A DNA stretch of 64,000 bases from Rouxiella sp. S1S-2 (GTDB taxonomy: Bacteria > Pseudomonadota > Gammaproteobacteria > Enterobacterales > Enterobacteriaceae). The stretch spans positions 930,001-994,000 of the forward strand of contig NZ_WFKL01000001.1 in NCBI RefSeq assembly GCF_009208105.1, read 5' to 3'. Below are positions 20,125 through 28,612 of the stretch, piece by piece. Position numbers and translations under genes: made by a program. Numbering within the stretch: the first letter of the stretch is position 1; each line of letters starts with the position of its first letter. A model generated the notes under the pieces. The model worked only from the letters and a program-made list of their open reading frames with translations. It did not search any database and was not told the DNA's origin.

Positions 20125-21099
20125 TTACGACACTTTCAGGCGTTTGCCGATGGCCATCTGGATAAGAGTGATCAGCATGGTGACGATAAAAAGCACCACG
20201 GTGATGGCGGAGGCGTAGCCTTTTTCCTGCAAATAAAACGCATTTTTGAAGAACAAATAGGTAATGGTCATGGTGTCGCTTTCGACCATTGAACGATTGA
20301 ACATCAGGTAGATGACGTCAAAGATTTGCAGTACTTCGATGAAGCTCATGACGGAAACAAAGAACAGCGTGGGGACCATCATCGGCAGCGTCAGGCAGAA
20401 AAAGCGGCGCAGTGTGCTGATACCGTCAATGTCGGCGGCTTCGTAGATTGATTTCGGAATATTTTGCAGTCCCGCCAGCAGGATGATGATTTTAAGCGCC
20501 AGCGAAGACCAGATGATGATGATGGAGACGCTCAGGCGCACCACTTCCGGGTCAGATAACCAGCCCACTGCCGAGACATCAAAGAAATGCAGCAGGTAGT
20601 TAATCAGGCCAAAATCTTTGTTAAATAACCATTGCCACACCATGGCAACGGCGGCGGGCATGGTTACGGCGGGCAAGAAAAGCAGAGTACGAAACACCGC
20701 TTTGCCGCGAATATTCTGATTAAGACCCATCGCCAGCAGCAGGGAAAGCGTCAGGCTGACAGGCACACACACCACCACGTAAAACAGCGTATTGAAAATT
20801 GCCGAATAGAAATCGTCGTCGCTAAACAGGTCGCGATAGTTATTGAGATTAAAGGTGCTCCAGTTCATGAACTGGTCAAGATCGGTGAAGCTGTAGAAAA
20901 TGTTTTGCAGGAAGGGAATGAAGTAAAACACCAGCAACCCAATCAGCAACGGCAGGACCATTATCCAGCCCCAAAAACGTTCGGCGCGCTCAAGGCGGGT
21001 TAATATGCGGCGCGCCGGGCGAGCGGAGGCGGTATTGAGGTCTTGGGTGACGGTGTTTTGCTGCTTTACCGCAACCGAAACCGATTCTGCAAGCGACAT
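20125..21099 (-). CDS. Carbohydrate ABC transporter permease (MalF/UgpA type)
   Basis: A 324-residue permease with a cytoplasmic N-terminal tail of about 45 residues and six membrane segments (GWIMVLPLLIGLLVFYFIPF is the first). The EAA loop reads YEAADIDGISTLRRFFCLTL. The ATG at 21099 (MSLAESVSV) is preferred over a codon 15 residues upstream because GAGG precedes it and the extra residues have no family counterpart. It is the second gene of the operon, 89 bp after the binding-protein gene. Confidence 0.92.
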   Translation of the reverse strand: MSLAESVSVAVKQQNTVTQDLNTASARPARRILTRLERAERFWGWIMVLPLLIGLLVFYFIPFLQNIFYSFTDLDQFMNWSTFNLNNYRDLFSDDDFYSAIFNTLFYVVVCVPVSLTLSLLLAMGLNQNIRGKAVFRTLLFLPAVTMPAAVAMVWQWLFNKDFGLINYLLHFFDVSAVGWLSDPEVVRLSVSIIIIWSSLALKIIILLAGLQNIPKSIYEAADIDGISTLRRFFCLTLPMMVPTLFFVSVMSFIEVLQIFDVIYLMFNRSMVESDTMTITYLFFKNAFYLQEKGYASAITVVLFIVTMLITLIQMAIGKRLKVS

Positions 21100-21188
21100 G
21101 GTAAATACCTCATGTGGGTGTGCAAAAGGCCCTCTCCGACCCACAGTGTTAATCGGCCAGAGAGGGTGAATAACGCTTCAATTAACCG

Positions 21189-22469
21189 TTACTCTTCCAT
21201 GACGCGAGAGATTTTTTTAACCGATTTGTCCATCTCTTGTTTGGCGTCGGCGCCCATAAAAATGCGCTTCAGGCTGGCAATCCACATGTTTTGCCATTTT
21301 GGCGTGTTCGTCCCGGCGGTGGGGTAGGCTTTGGTAAAATTGAGCGTTTCGATGTACGGCGTGACGTCAACATTTTTAATGTTGGCTGCCCATGCTTTTG
21401 CTGCCGTTTTGTTGGCCGGGATCACGGCGTTGGCGAGAATTTCCTGTGATGGCTCTGAGCTCATAAATTGAATGTACTTCCAGGCTTCTACTTTGTGCGC
21501 GCTCTTGGCCGACATGGCAAATCCAAGGCTGTGCGCCACGCCGGACTGACGGTCTATTTTAGGCATAATTACTACGCCAATGTGGTCATTAATCAGTGGA
21601 TTACTGGCGAAAGGCGCCGCCAACCAAGAACCCGCGTAGGCCATCGCTGCACGGTTGGACTGGAAGATGTTCTCAGTTTTGACTTCACTCATCTGTTGCG
21701 CGGTGGGCAGCAGGCCGGTTTTCATCATTTCCTGTAGCTGCTGATAGACCCAAATTGATTTATCGTTGGCGATATCGGTAGGTTTGCCGTCGGTTGGCAC
21801 CACGTTGTTGCCACTTTGATAGAGCAGGTTGAGGTAGCTATCCTGACCGTCATTGCTCAAATCCATCACCAGCGGGAATTCGTCACCTTTCAAACCGGCC
21901 TTTAACTGGGTAGCCTTGGCTTTCAACTGGTCCCAGGTCCAGTCGTTAGTGGGATAACTGACTTTGGCTTCATCGAACAGCTTTTTGTTATACCAGACGG
22001 CAATCGAGTCGACGTCGCGTGGAATAGCCAGCTGTTGCCCTTTATATTGATAAGCTTTAACCGAGCTGGCGACAATATTATTCAGGTCGAGTTTGCTTTT
22101 TTCAATGTCGCTATTTAACGGTTCCAATAAACCATTTTTGGCGTATTGAATGAAATAGGGCATGTTAATCCAGAATATATCTGGTGCTACGCCACCGGCC
22201 GCTGCTGCGTCAAGTTTTATGAAATATTGTGCGGCGGGAGTCAGTTCAATATCAATTTTAATGTCAGGGTTTTCTTTTTCGAAATTCTTGGCAATTTGCT
22301 GCTCGGCGGCTAATTGATTTTTATCCCACACGGCATAACGCAAGGTTATCGGGTCCGCAGCGTGCACGGAGAATGAAATGAGGGCAGGTAATAATATCGC
22401 TGATGCAATTATGCGACGGCTAAATAAAGCCGGTGCAAATAGAAAATCGGTGCATTTGGTTCGTGACAT
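21189..22469 (-). CDS. Extracellular sugar-binding protein (SBP family 1)
   Basis: The periplasmic substrate receptor of the transporter, about 426 residues. A signal peptide (RRIIASAILLPALISFSVHA, cleavage before ADPITLRYAVWD) precedes a family 1 fold with FEKENPDIKIDIELTPAAQY, DIFWINMPYF and IPRDVDSIAVWYNKKLFDEA. The size and class are typical of receptors for di- and oligosaccharides or glycosides, not monosaccharide RbsB types. The ATG at 22469 lies six bases after AAGGGG; the ATG two codons upstream is too close to it. It is the first gene of the operon, with the operator-rich divergent region upstream. The ligand is inferred to be a GalNAc-containing glycoside from its neighbours. Confidence 0.88.
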   Translation of the reverse strand: MSRTKCTDFLFAPALFSRRIIASAILLPALISFSVHAADPITLRYAVWDKNQLAAEQQIAKNFEKENPDIKIDIELTPAAQYFIKLDAAAAGGVAPDIFWINMPYFIQYAKNGLLEPLNSDIEKSKLDLNNIVASSVKAYQYKGQQLAIPRDVDSIAVWYNKKLFDEAKVSYPTNDWTWDQLKAKATQLKAGLKGDEFPLVMDLSNDGQDSYLNLLYQSGNNVVPTDGKPTDIANDKSIWVYQQLQEMMKTGLLPTAQQMSEVKTENIFQSNRAAMAYAGSWLAAPFASNPLINDHIGVVIMPKIDRQSGVAHSLGFAMSAKSAHKVEAWKYIQFMSSEPSQEILANAVIPANKTAAKAWAANIKNVDVTPYIETLNFTKAYPTAGTNTPKWQNMWIASLKRIFMGADAKQEMDKSVKKISRVMEE

Positions 22470-22955
22470 TGACATCCCCTTGGTCGTTCGAAAAATAAAC
22501 ATTTACGTAACGTGCATTCTTTCTATCCCCTAAATTTCGGTGTGTCAATATCACTACTTTTGCCCTAAATCAGTGCGGATTGCTTTCGATGTTGTTAAAA
22601 TCGAAAGGTTAAAAGCGAAAGATGAAAGCTGTTTTCCTTGTAACTTTTCGATAACATTTACCGGCGCTTCTCCTGACGGCAAGCGGTGTCGGGGCTGTAC
22701 TGTCGAGGCCTGGCGGGCAGAAACCCTGCACTACAACGGGGAATAGAAAAGCTTTTATTGTGCATCCAGATAAATCTTTCATTTTTGTGATGTAAATAAA
22801 CAAAAAAAAACGGCTTTCGTTCGTTTTAGGTGAGTGACTGTCGCGGTCCAACATTATCAATGAGATCTCCTCTCATCTTGCATATTGTATATTTAATAAA
22901 AAGGTGTCAGGTTTAATCATCATCTCTTTTAATTGTCGATGCGAGTCTACCTATT
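22470..22955. promoter_or_regulatory. Divergent control region, binding-protein operon / GH123 gene
   Basis: A 486-bp interval between divergent genes. CTTTCG or CGAAAG occurs at 22583, 22602, 22616 and 22814; the pair at 22602 and 22616 is spaced 14 bp, and the copy at 22814 reads CTTTCGTTCGTTTTAGG. The same hexamer is enriched upstream of agaR. This indicates joint control of importer, glycosidase and lower pathway by AgaR. An AT-rich tract (22870-22905) before the GH123 gene may hold its promoter. Confidence 0.6.
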
Positions 22956-24623
22956 ATGCTGCTATCAATATCCTTCACTCATAGCTTGGAAAAAATATTT
23001 CATCAAAAAATATTGCCCGCGTTTACTCCCCTCCATCACCTTTCACTTTTAAAAAATGAAAGTCTTTCTTTTCAGTGTGTCTATTGTCTGAGTAAAGAGG
23101 ACGATGAGCCGCGCAGGCAATTACGCTATGAGCTTGATAGTCCGCTGTCTGAATATATCCAGGTGCGCCAGGTACGTCATGTTCCCAGTCTTTTTCCTTG
23201 TTACGCAACGACCGATGACGATTATCTCACCACCGAACCCGGATTATTCCCCGACCCACTGATGCCGCTGAAGAATAATACATTCTTTGTTAACGGTAAT
23301 TATTACGGCAGCCTGTGGCTGACGCTAATGCCCGCAAAAGAAAGCCTGCCTGTCGGTACATTCAGTTTGAACTTGCGGGTTATTGACGTGGCCACTGAGC
23401 AGGTTTTGGCAGAAAAAGCGGTGGAAATCGAAATTTTGCCTTGTGCTTTACCGCCACAAAAGCTGCTTCATACCGAATGGCTGCACGCCGACTGTCTTGC
23501 TGACGTTTATCACATTGAGGTGTTTAGCGAGGTTTGGTGGCGGACGATCGAAAATTTTGTGCGCTGCGCGGTAAAAAATGGCGTCAATATGATCCTCACG
23601 CCGGTTTTCACGCCGCCGCTGGACACGGCAATTGGCGGCGAACGCACCACGGTGCAGCTGGTGGGGGTCAAGCAGGATGCTGGTGGAGTCTATCATTTTG
23701 ATTTCAACAGGCTTGAAAGGTGGGTTTCGCTGTGCCAGCAGTTGGGGATCACGACCTTTGAAATTTCTCATCTCTTTACCCAATGGGGCGCACACCACGC
23801 GCCAAAAATTTTAATCGAAACTGAGGGAGAGCTGCGTCAGGTATTTGGCTGGCACACGGATGCCCACGGCGCTGAATATCGTGATTTTCTGCACGCCTTT
23901 TTGCCCACGCTGTGTGAATTCTTGCGTCATAAAGGGTTGGAAAAGAACGCCTGGTTCCACGTCTCCGATGAGCCAAAAATGGCAGATATTGAGGCATATC
24001 GTCGCGCTAATAATCTTATCCGCCCGCTGATCGCTGGTTTTCCGGTACTCGATGCACTGTCAGACTATGAATTTTATCAACAAGGGCTGGTAGAAAATCC
24101 GGTCACCGCCAGTGACCATATAGAACCGTTTTTGAGCAATAAGGTGCCTAATTTATGGACCTATTACTGCTGTGTTCAGAAACTGGCAGTCGCTAACCGA
24201 TTCTTTGCCATGCCGTCTTATCGCAACCGAATTTTGGGCGTACAGCTTTACCTTTATTCGATAAGCGGGTTTTTACACTGGGGATTCAACTTCTATAACA
24301 GCGGACATTCGTTGGAACACCTCGATCCTTTCGCTATCACCGACGGGCAGGGCGCTTTCCCTTCGGGCGATCTGTTCGTGGTCTATCCGGGTGAAGACTA
24401 TCAGCCGATTGAGTCACTGCGTTTACTGGTGTTGCGCGAGGCGCTGCAGGACCTGCGCGCACTGCAGTTACTCGAAACGCTAACCAGCCGGGAAGCGGTT
24501 GAAGCGTTAATCGATAATCTGGCGGGTATGCACATTACTTTTAAGCAGTATCCCCGCCAGGCCGAGTTTTTGCTGACGCTCAGAGAGCAAGTCAACCAAC
24601 AGATAATTCTGGCCTCCGTTTGA
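22956..24623 (+). CDS. GH123-like (DUF4091) glycosidase, probable beta-N-acetylgalactosaminidase
   Basis: A 555-residue protein with a beta-sandwich N-terminal part (about 1-165) and a TIM-barrel catalytic part carrying the DUF4091 pattern: TEWLHADCLADVY (173-185), VNMILTPVFTPPLDT (210-224), GGERTTVQLV, SHLFTQWGAHHAPKI and WFHVSDEP (333-340). GH123 enzymes use adjacent Asp-Glu residues, here Asp338-Glu339, for substrate-assisted hydrolysis of beta-GalNAc linkages. There is no signal peptide, so hydrolysis would occur in the cytoplasm after ABC import. It is divergent from the importer operon and shares its control region. The ribosome-binding site is weak. Family is likely; exact linkage specificity is inferred from agaS-kbaYZ and the kinase. 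Confidence 0.8.
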   Translation: MLLSISFTHSLEKIFHQKILPAFTPLHHLSLLKNESLSFQCVYCLSKEDDEPRRQLRYELDSPLSEYIQVRQVRHVPSLFPCYATTDDDYLTTEPGLFPDPLMPLKNNTFFVNGNYYGSLWLTLMPAKESLPVGTFSLNLRVIDVATEQVLAEKAVEIEILPCALPPQKLLHTEWLHADCLADVYHIEVFSEVWWRTIENFVRCAVKNGVNMILTPVFTPPLDTAIGGERTTVQLVGVKQDAGGVYHFDFNRLERWVSLCQQLGITTFEISHLFTQWGAHHAPKILIETEGELRQVFGWHTDAHGAEYRDFLHAFLPTLCEFLRHKGLEKNAWFHVSDEPKMADIEAYRRANNLIRPLIAGFPVLDALSDYEFYQQGLVENPVTASDHIEPFLSNKVPNLWTYYCCVQKLAVANRFFAMPSYRNRILGVQLYLYSISGFLHWGFNFYNSGHSLEHLDPFAITDGQGAFPSGDLFVVYPGEDYQPIESLRLLVLREALQDLRALQLLETLTSREAVEALIDNLAGMHITFKQYPRQAEFLLTLREQVNQQIILASV

Positions 24624-24629
24624 CTGCCG

Positions 24630-24672
24630 CAGGTATGAAAATAAATGATTTCATACCTGTATTAATTATTTT
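24630..24672 (+). terminator. Terminator of the GH123 gene
   Basis: A perfect 11-bp stem (CAGGTATGAAA / TTTCATACCTG) with an 8-base loop begins 7 bp after the stop and is followed by a T-rich tract. The remaining 270 bp up to the FAH gene hold no gene, only its presumed promoter. Confidence 0.75.
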
Positions 24673-24940
24673 GGTGGGTTCTGAAATAGTTGTTAAAGAA
24701 AAATAGGATTTGATCATTAATTTCGCTAATAATCTGCTGCCAATCTTCAGTTTGACTGTGCATTATGTTTAGCTCTGTGACAAAATTACGGCCACTTGAT
24801 GTGCTGTAGCATTTTGCTCGGTTGCCATCTTGTTTTTTTGTTGTTTAAACACCAGCCAGGTGGCCATTTTAGCTAAATAAAAGATCCGATAGACAGCAGG
24901 CGTCGCCGTTGCGGTCTATGTTGTTGATCTAAGGAATCCT

Positions 24941-25801
24941 ATGAAATTAGCCAGTTTTTATCGCCCGCAGTCCGATCAAAAGTCTTATGGTATTGTTACT
25001 GAACATGGCGTTATTGATGCGGGAAAAAGATTCTCCGACCAGTATTTAACGCTGCAGTCTCTATTAAATGACAATGCATTAGACAAGCTGTATCAATTGG
25101 CGGGTTCTCCCGTTGATTACCTTATTGAAGATATTGTTTTTCTGCCGGTTATTGAAACACCAGGAAAGATTTTCTGCGTGGGTATGAATTATTCAGATAA
25201 GCGCAAAGAGTTCGAAGAAAATAACAACGCGCCGACCTTGTTTATTCGTTTTCCGGATACCTTTAGCGCCCATAAAGACAATCTTATCAAACCGGCCTCT
25301 AGCGATGAGTTTGATTATGAAGGCGAATTAGCCGTGGTTATTGGCCGCTACGCCAGTGAAGTGAAGAAAGAACATGCGCTGGATTATATTGCGGGCTACA
25401 GCTGCTTTATGGATGCGACAGTGCGCGATATGCAGCACACCTGGTTCACGGCGGGAAAAAACTGGAGACAGACCGGGGGTTTTGGTCCGTGGCTGGTAAC
25501 GAGTGACGAAATTAGCGACCCTCAGGCGTTGCCCATCGAAACTTTCCTTAATGGTATGCGCGTACAAAACGATACTACCGGTAATATGATCCACTCGGTT
25601 GCTGACATCATCGAATATATCTCTCGCTTCAGTCCGTTATCACCGGGCGACGTTATTATTACCGGTTCGCCAGGCGGCGTAGGTAAGAAAAGAACGCCAC
25701 CTCTATTTATGAAAAGTGGCGATGTGATAGAAGTAAAAATCGGTGGAATTGGCACCTTGACCAACCAAATCGTCGCTCAAGCTGTTGCTCAAGCCGTATA
25801 G
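24941..25801 (+). CDS. Fumarylacetoacetate hydrolase (FAH) family protein
   Basis: A 286-residue member of the FAH superfamily, whose members hydrolyse or decarboxylate diketo- or ketodeoxy-acids. The core begins at PGKIFCVGMNYSDKRKEF and contains the metal ligands in EFDYEGELAVVIGR and FMDATVRD, followed by GKNWRQTGGFGPWLVTSDE and GDVIITGSPGGVG. The C-terminus ends in a short duplication, AQAVAQAV. AAGGAATCCT precedes the ATG. It converges on the PfkB gene of a sugar operon. In bacterial sugar-acid pathways FAH proteins process 2,4-diketo-3-deoxy acids, which would fit the SMP-30 lactonase farther right, but no dehydratase or dehydrogenase is nearby, so the reaction is undetermined. Confidence 0.85.
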   Translation: MKLASFYRPQSDQKSYGIVTEHGVIDAGKRFSDQYLTLQSLLNDNALDKLYQLAGSPVDYLIEDIVFLPVIETPGKIFCVGMNYSDKRKEFEENNNAPTLFIRFPDTFSAHKDNLIKPASSDEFDYEGELAVVIGRYASEVKKEHALDYIAGYSCFMDATVRDMQHTWFTAGKNWRQTGGFGPWLVTSDEISDPQALPIETFLNGMRVQNDTTGNMIHSVADIIEYISRFSPLSPGDVIITGSPGGVGKKRTPPLFMKSGDVIEVKIGGIGTLTNQIVAQAVAQAV

Positions 25802-25831
25802 TTCGTTAAAACCCAAGACATGATGAGATTT

Positions 25832-25853
25832 CCCCTGTGCGTGATTGCAGGGG
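25832..25853. terminator. Short stem-loop between convergent FAH and PfkB genes
   Basis: A 6-bp G/C-rich inverted repeat (CCCCTG / CAGGGG) with a 10-base loop lies in the 67-bp gap between two convergent genes. Tentative. Confidence 0.4.
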
Positions 25854-25868
25854 GGAGTTTCATTGTCT

Positions 25869-26729
25869 CTACGCCCTGCGTGATACGTGCAGCGCGGCGG
25901 CTTTATTCGCTTTCACGACCGATGTGTCCAATGACTCGCCCTGCAGCATTGATGCACACAGCATTCCCATAAAGCAGTCACCCGCCCCGTGAGTACTTAC
26001 TAACTCGATTTTCTCTGCTTCAATGGCCTGAGACTGCCCTTCGGTCCCACAGTAGGCTACGCCCAGTTCACCGGCGGTCACCACTACGACGGGATAGGTT
26101 TTATTCAGTGCACGAGCAGCTTCTGAGGCATTGTGCAGGCTGTTAACGGCGATGCCGGACATGTCCCGGGCTTCGACCGCATTGACCACCAACAAGTCGA
26201 TATGTTTTTGCAGCTCGGCTGAAAGAACTTTGGCCGGTGCGGCGTTAATACATACGCTTATACCACGTTTTCTCGCTTCGACAGCGGCACGAAGATTGAT
26301 CTCTTCCGGCAGCTCGTTTTGTAGCAACAGCATGCCAACGCCAGTCCACAGCGCGCTGTCACCAAACTGTTGCGCATTCATTTTGCTGTTGGCATTTGAG
26401 ATAACCACCGCGCCGTAATCGCCCTCGGCGTCAGTAATGGCAACGCTCATGCCTGATGCACTGCCGTTGACAATCTCGACGTGTTGAACATCGACGTGGT
26501 TTTTTTGCAAAACGTCGAGCAGCCATTTGCCGTGGGCATCATCGCCAACCGCACCTGAAAAACCGACTTTAATCCCCGCCTGTGCGGCAGAAACTGCCTG
26601 ATTTCCGCCTTTACCGCCAAACTTGTATGAACATCCAGTGCCGATGACCGTTTCCCCTTTCTCGGGGCGATGGTGCGCGTCCACCATAATATCGTAATGC
26701 AGACTACCGACAACGAGGAGCTTACTCAT
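25869..26729 (-). CDS. PfkB-family (ribokinase-like) sugar kinase
   Basis: A 286-residue cytoplasmic kinase. Signature 1 is KFGGKGGNQAVSAAQAG near residues 37-53, and the anion-hole/catalytic signature is STHGAGDCFMGML with the catalytic Asp. Ribokinases are usually about 305-310 residues; this one stops at HVSRRA, about 20 residues earlier than RbsK, though all catalytic parts are kept. It starts one base after the RpiR stop, so it is the last gene of the operon TIM barrel-SBP-ATPase-permease-RpiR-PfkB. It presumably phosphorylates the sugar brought in by that transporter or its isomerised product; substrate unknown. Confidence 0.88.
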   Translation of the reverse strand: MSKLLVVGSLHYDIMVDAHHRPEKGETVIGTGCSYKFGGKGGNQAVSAAQAGIKVGFSGAVGDDAHGKWLLDVLQKNHVDVQHVEIVNGSASGMSVAITDAEGDYGAVVISNANSKMNAQQFGDSALWTGVGMLLLQNELPEEINLRAAVEARKRGISVCINAAPAKVLSAELQKHIDLLVVNAVEARDMSGIAVNSLHNASEAARALNKTYPVVVVTAGELGVAYCGTEGQSQAIEAEKIELVSTHGAGDCFMGMLCASMLQGESLDTSVVKANKAAALHVSRRA

Positions 26730-26730
26730 A

Positions 26731-27588
26731 TTAGTATTCTCTTAAGTTTTTAACGGCTTGTTGTGTCTTATTTAAATTTAGCGCAGCTTTCTTCAGGTCT
26801 TTTTTGGCAATAGCCACGAATAACGCATCCAGTATATTGAGTTGGGCGATGCGCGCCGCGGCGTTTTCCCCTAATAAATGTGACCCCTGTGAGGTGGAAT
26901 TAAGGACTATGTGCGCGTCTTTGGCTAAAGACGAACCCGCATAGTTAGTAATTGCAATCACCTTTGCCCCATTTTTGGCGGCGAGTCTTATTGGGTCAAT
27001 TACCGTTCTGGTCATTCCCGAATGGCTTATTGCTATCACCACGTCGTCGTCGCTTAAAATAGCCGCCGACATCATCATCATATGGGCATCATCATGAACC
27101 ATGGCTTTAATACCGATTTTAAGCAGTTTATGTGACAGGTCGCGCGCCACTGACGAAGAACCGCCTACGCCATATAAATCGATATGCCTGGCTTTAAAAA
27201 GAATATCTGCTGCCCGATTAAATTCGGAAATGTCTAAAATGGTTTTTGTTTCTTCTATTGCCTGAATCGAGGTGCGAAAAACCTTTTCAAGTAATTCTTC
27301 CGACGAATCATTAGGCCCAATTTCAGAATGCAGATTAGCTACATCAGAATTATTGTAGTAAATAAGGCTGGTCCTGAATTCTCTAAATCCCGAGAAGTCT
27401 AATTTTTTGGCCAGCTTAACAATCATTGCCTCCGAAACGGCATTTTCCAATGCCACCTCTTTTAATGATGTCTGTTCGGACAAATCATTTTTGGACGTCA
27501 TTGAGTCGACTACTTTTCTTTCTAATGGAGTGAGTTGTGGCAACCTCATTCTGATATGAGCACCTATGGCTCGCGGATCTTGTTTCAT
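26731..27588 (-). CDS. RpiR-family transcriptional regulator
   Basis: A 285-residue regulator with an N-terminal HTH-6 domain (LTPLERKVVDSM, SEAMIVKLAKKLDFSGFREF) and a C-terminal SIS domain for sugar phosphates (LYGVGGSSSVARDLSHKLLK, VVIAISHSGMTRT, KVIAITNYAGSSLA). Its ATG shares one base with the stop of the permease gene (TAATG), so it is translated as part of the transporter operon, an uncommon position that would give autoregulation. A perfect palindrome at 32345-32363 upstream of the operon is the natural candidate for its operator. Confidence 0.9.
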   Translation of the reverse strand: MKQDPRAIGAHIRMRLPQLTPLERKVVDSMTSKNDLSEQTSLKEVALENAVSEAMIVKLAKKLDFSGFREFRTSLIYYNNSDVANLHSEIGPNDSSEELLEKVFRTSIQAIEETKTILDISEFNRAADILFKARHIDLYGVGGSSSVARDLSHKLLKIGIKAMVHDDAHMMMMSAAILSDDDVVIAISHSGMTRTVIDPIRLAAKNGAKVIAITNYAGSSLAKDAHIVLNSTSQGSHLLGENAAARIAQLNILDALFVAIAKKDLKKAALNLNKTQQAVKNLREY

Positions 27589-28559
27589 TACTTACCTCGT
27601 GTCGCCCGGTCAATCAGCATGGCTATAATAATGATGAGGCCGGTGGCAAGCAATTGATAAAAGGCCTGTATATTCATTAGTGTTAAGCCGGTGCGCAGTG
27701 AGCCTAAAATAATCGCGCCAATAATAGTGCCGATGATGCTGCCTTTACCGCCCATCAAGGATGTGCCCCCAATGGCGGCGGCGGCAATTGCGTCCAGCTC
27801 CCACAGATTACCCATGGTAGGCTCCGCTGCGCCGAGGCGGGCGATGAGGATGAGCGATGCTAACGCGGCCAGTATGCCGGAGATAACGTATACCGTAACT
27901 TTAGTTCTTTTGACCGGAACGCCGGCAACGCGGGCAGCTTCTTCATTACCGCCTACGGCGAGAATGTATTCACCCAGCGGCGTTTTATTCATTAAAATCC
28001 AGGCACATATCGCAATCACCACCACAATCAAAATCGGGCAAGGAATGCCGAAGACTGTGCCGGTAATGACACTGCGAAACGCCAGCGGAATGCCAAAAAT
28101 CGGGCTGCCGCCGGTGGTAATCAATGCCAGCGCGCGAAACAGAGACAGCGCGCCCAGCGTCACAATAAACGGCTGTAAACCGGCATAGGCCACCAGTATG
28201 CCGCTGAATAAACCGCACAGCGCACCGATGCCCAGCGTGCCTAAAATCGCCAGCGGAACCGGCACGCCTGCAACCATAAGCGTGGCGCCGAAAATCGCCG
28301 ACAGCGCCGCGGTTGAACCTACCGAGAGGTCAATGCCGCCGGAGATAATCACCAGCGTCATGCCGAGTGCAATAGCGGCGTTTAATGACGACTGCTGCAA
28401 AATATTCAGCAGATTGGGCACGGTAAAAAATACCGGCGACAAGGCTGAGAAGGTACAAACGATAATTAATAATCCAATCAGCGTACCTGTGTCTCGAAGG
28501 TTAAATTTAAATAACGTCGAAGTGCGTAAAGCAGGCATGGTTTTTCCTTGAGTATTCAT
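27588..28559 (-). CDS. RbsC-type sugar ABC permease
   Basis: A 323-residue permease with about eight to ten membrane segments. The RbsC-family hallmarks ALGMTLVIISGGIDLSVGS and GNEEAARVAGVPV are present, with the C-terminal GTIIGAIILGSLRTGLTLM. GAGG precedes the ATG. It is the fourth gene of its operon, 53 bp after the ATPase. A single permease gene is expected, as RbsC acts as a homodimer. Confidence 0.92.
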   Translation of the reverse strand: MNTQGKTMPALRTSTLFKFNLRDTGTLIGLLIIVCTFSALSPVFFTVPNLLNILQQSSLNAAIALGMTLVIISGGIDLSVGSTAALSAIFGATLMVAGVPVPLAILGTLGIGALCGLFSGILVAYAGLQPFIVTLGALSLFRALALITTGGSPIFGIPLAFRSVITGTVFGIPCPILIVVVIAICAWILMNKTPLGEYILAVGGNEEAARVAGVPVKRTKVTVYVISGILAALASLILIARLGAAEPTMGNLWELDAIAAAAIGGTSLMGGKGSIIGTIIGAIILGSLRTGLTLMNIQAFYQLLATGLIIIIAMLIDRATRGK

Positions 28560-28612
28560 TTTTCAGCCTCTTGTCGGTCTCAATCTGCCGGGTTTTGCAG
28601 AGAGTTGCAGGG

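Noticed and set aside
22786..22805. CRP site upstream of the GH123 gene (TTTTGTGATGTAAATAAAC)
   Set aside because: Only one half-site matches; the second half lacks TCACA.
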